DNA of 6,862 bases from the NCBI GenBank assembly GCA_009703635.1, contig WLFS01000026.1, positions 1 through 6,862 of the forward strand, read 5' to 3'. A program made the translations under genes and the position numbers. The stretch's first letter is position 1; each line of letters begins with the position of its first letter. This document shows positions 5,851 through 6,862 of this stretch, one piece after another. Below the pieces are notes generated by a model. The model was not told the DNA's origin, ran no database searches, and worked only from the letters and a program-made list of their open reading frames with translations. The stretch is from Actinomycetota bacterium (lineage in GTDB: Bacteria > Actinomycetota > Actinomycetes > Actinomycetales > Microbacteriaceae).

Positions 5851-6852
5851 TTAGACCAGACCGTTTCTGGCATGGACATCAATCTCGGCTAGTTCCTCAA
5901 GGGTTAGTGGGTTGCCTGAGATGGCGGCGTGGTTTTGTTCGAGCTGCTTGACACTCGATGCCCCAATCAGAGCACTTGTGACAGTAGGTTGTCTAAGCAC
6001 CCAAGCGATGGCTAGCTGCGCTAAAGACTGTCCGCGGTTTGCAGCAATCTCGTTTAGGTGCTTTGCAGCAGTTAGATACTCGTCGCTCACCTTCTGCTTG
6101 GTGAGGTGCTTACCTTTGGCAGCTCTTGACCCACGAGGCACATTGCCATCAAGATATCGATCGGTGAGAAGACCTTGTGCCAGGGGAGAGAAAACAATTG
6201 AGCCAACACCTAGACGACCGAGAGTATCGAACAATGAGGTTTCTGGGGTTCTAACAAACATCGAGTACTTGGGCTGGTGAATAAGTAACGGCACACCCAT
6301 CCGATCGAGGATTTGCTTGGCTTGCTCGGTTTGCTGCGAGTCGTAGTTGGAAACTCCAACGTATAGCGCCTTGCCGGATCGAACAGCCGAAGCTAAAGCA
6401 CCCATGGTTTCTTCAAGTGGGGTTTCGGGATCAAACCTGTGAGAGTAAAAGATGTCAACGTATTCCAGGCCCATGCGATCAAGAGATTGATCAAGTGAGG
6501 CAAGCAAGTATTTTCTAGAACCCCAGTTGCCGTAAGGGCCATCCCACATGTCGTACCCGGCTTTGGTCGAAATAATCATTTCGTCGCGATAGGGGCGAAA
6601 GTCCTTATGCAGGTGATCTCCGAAGTTCTCCTCGGCTTCGCCGTAGGGAGGCCCGTAGTTATTTGCTAAATCGAAGTGGGTAATTCCAAGATCAAAGGCG
6701 CGGCGCAGCACTTTCCTTTGGTTTGAAAAGCTGTGGTCTGCGCCGAAGTTGTGCCAGAGTCCAAGCGAGATTTCAGGAAGTAGTAAGCCTGATTTTCCGG
6801 TGCGTCGATACTTCATTTGTGCGTAGCGGTCATTGCTGGCTCGGAAATTCAT
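5851..6852 (-). CDS. Aldo/keto reductase, YghZ (L-glyceraldehyde 3-phosphate reductase) type
   Basis: An NADPH-dependent aldo/keto reductase, cytosolic, 333 residues from the chosen ATG. The catalytic tetrad is visible: Asp61 and Tyr66 in FDLANNYGPP, Lys97 in ISTKAGYD, and His138 in FYSHRFDPETP. The GRK-like segment KYRRTGKSGL (14-23), SLGLWHNFG (29-37), SRKYLLASLDQSLDRMGLEYVDIFYSH and SPLAQGLLTDRYL closely resemble the E. coli YghZ group, which reduces L-glyceraldehyde 3-phosphate and methylglyoxal-like aldehydes. The ATG at 6850-6852 gives an N-terminus matching that group (ASNDRYAQMKYRR). A GTG two codons earlier (6856-6858) or a start beyond the window edge cannot be excluded. Only 10 nt upstream are visible and no ribosome binding site is seen in them. 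It is the first visible gene of the apparent operon, 5 nt ahead of the transporter. The real physiological substrate is unknown. Confidence 0.94.
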   Translation of the reverse strand: MNFRASNDRYAQMKYRRTGKSGLLLPEISLGLWHNFGADHSFSNQRKVLRRAFDLGITHFDLANNYGPPYGEAEENFGDHLHKDFRPYRDEMIISTKAGYDMWDGPYGNWGSRKYLLASLDQSLDRMGLEYVDIFYSHRFDPETPLEETMGALASAVRSGKALYVGVSNYDSQQTEQAKQILDRMGVPLLIHQPKYSMFVRTPETSLFDTLGRLGVGSIVFSPLAQGLLTDRYLDGNVPRGSRAAKGKHLTKQKVSDEYLTAAKHLNEIAANRGQSLAQLAIAWVLRQPTVTSALIGASSVKQLEQNHAAISGNPLTLEELAEIDVHARNGLV

Positions 6853-6862
6853 AAACACAAGC

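Noticed and set aside
5667..6280. Two plus-strand open frames (5667-5951 and 5912-6280) opposite the transporter and reductase genes
   Set aside because: They overlap each other and two well-supported genes, and their translations are Arg/Cys/Pro-rich with no domain features.
6853..6862. Upstream GTG start (6856-6858) for the aldo/keto reductase
   Set aside because: It adds only two residues and has no visible ribosome binding site. The ATG at 6850-6852 is preferred, though the window edge prevents certainty.

Overview
The window holds eight genes, all on the minus strand and packed end to end. Roughly balanced base composition, actinobacterial-looking protein sequences (agmatine deiminase, the group II decarboxylase, aldo/keto reductase), TTG starts and almost no intergenic DNA suggest a small-genome actinobacterium. 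A freshwater or marine Microbacteriaceae of the Rhodoluna/Aquiluna type would fit. This lineage call is inferred from protein style alone.

In transcription order (right to left) the genes are: a YghZ-like aldo/keto reductase (start at the window edge), an EamA/DMT membrane transporter, a thioredoxin with WCGPC, a 73-residue two-helix membrane protein, a PLP group II amino acid decarboxylase, an N-carbamoylputrescine amidase-like nitrilase (aguB type), an agmatine deiminase (aguA type) and a classical short-chain dehydrogenase. Junctions are a 5-nt gap, an 8-nt overlap, a 36-nt gap, a 2-nt gap, an 11-nt gap, a 4-nt ATGA overlap and a 70-nt gap. The first seven genes look like one transcription unit whose promoter lies upstream of (to the right of) the window. 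The last gene may be in the same unit or separate.

The metabolic core is 901-4273: decarboxylase, amidase and deiminase. AguA turns agmatine into N-carbamoylputrescine and AguB turns that into putrescine, CO2 and ammonia. Agmatine normally comes from arginine decarboxylase. The only decarboxylase here belongs to the aromatic-amino-acid/glutamate/diaminobutyrate (group II) family rather than the usual arginine decarboxylase families. It is therefore a candidate unorthodox arginine decarboxylase that would complete an arginine-to-putrescine cassette. This is the most interesting hypothesis in the window.

Two smaller structural observations stand out. The translation start regions of the aguB-like and aguA-like genes are near-copies of each other, giving the amidase an extra N-terminal leader. 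The small membrane protein has two cysteines in its predicted outside loop, sits next to thioredoxin, and starts at TTG with its ribosome binding site in the loop of a perfect 6-bp hairpin. No RNA genes, mobile elements, CRISPR arrays or convincing rho-independent terminators were seen. No gene-free stretch exceeds about 70 bases.
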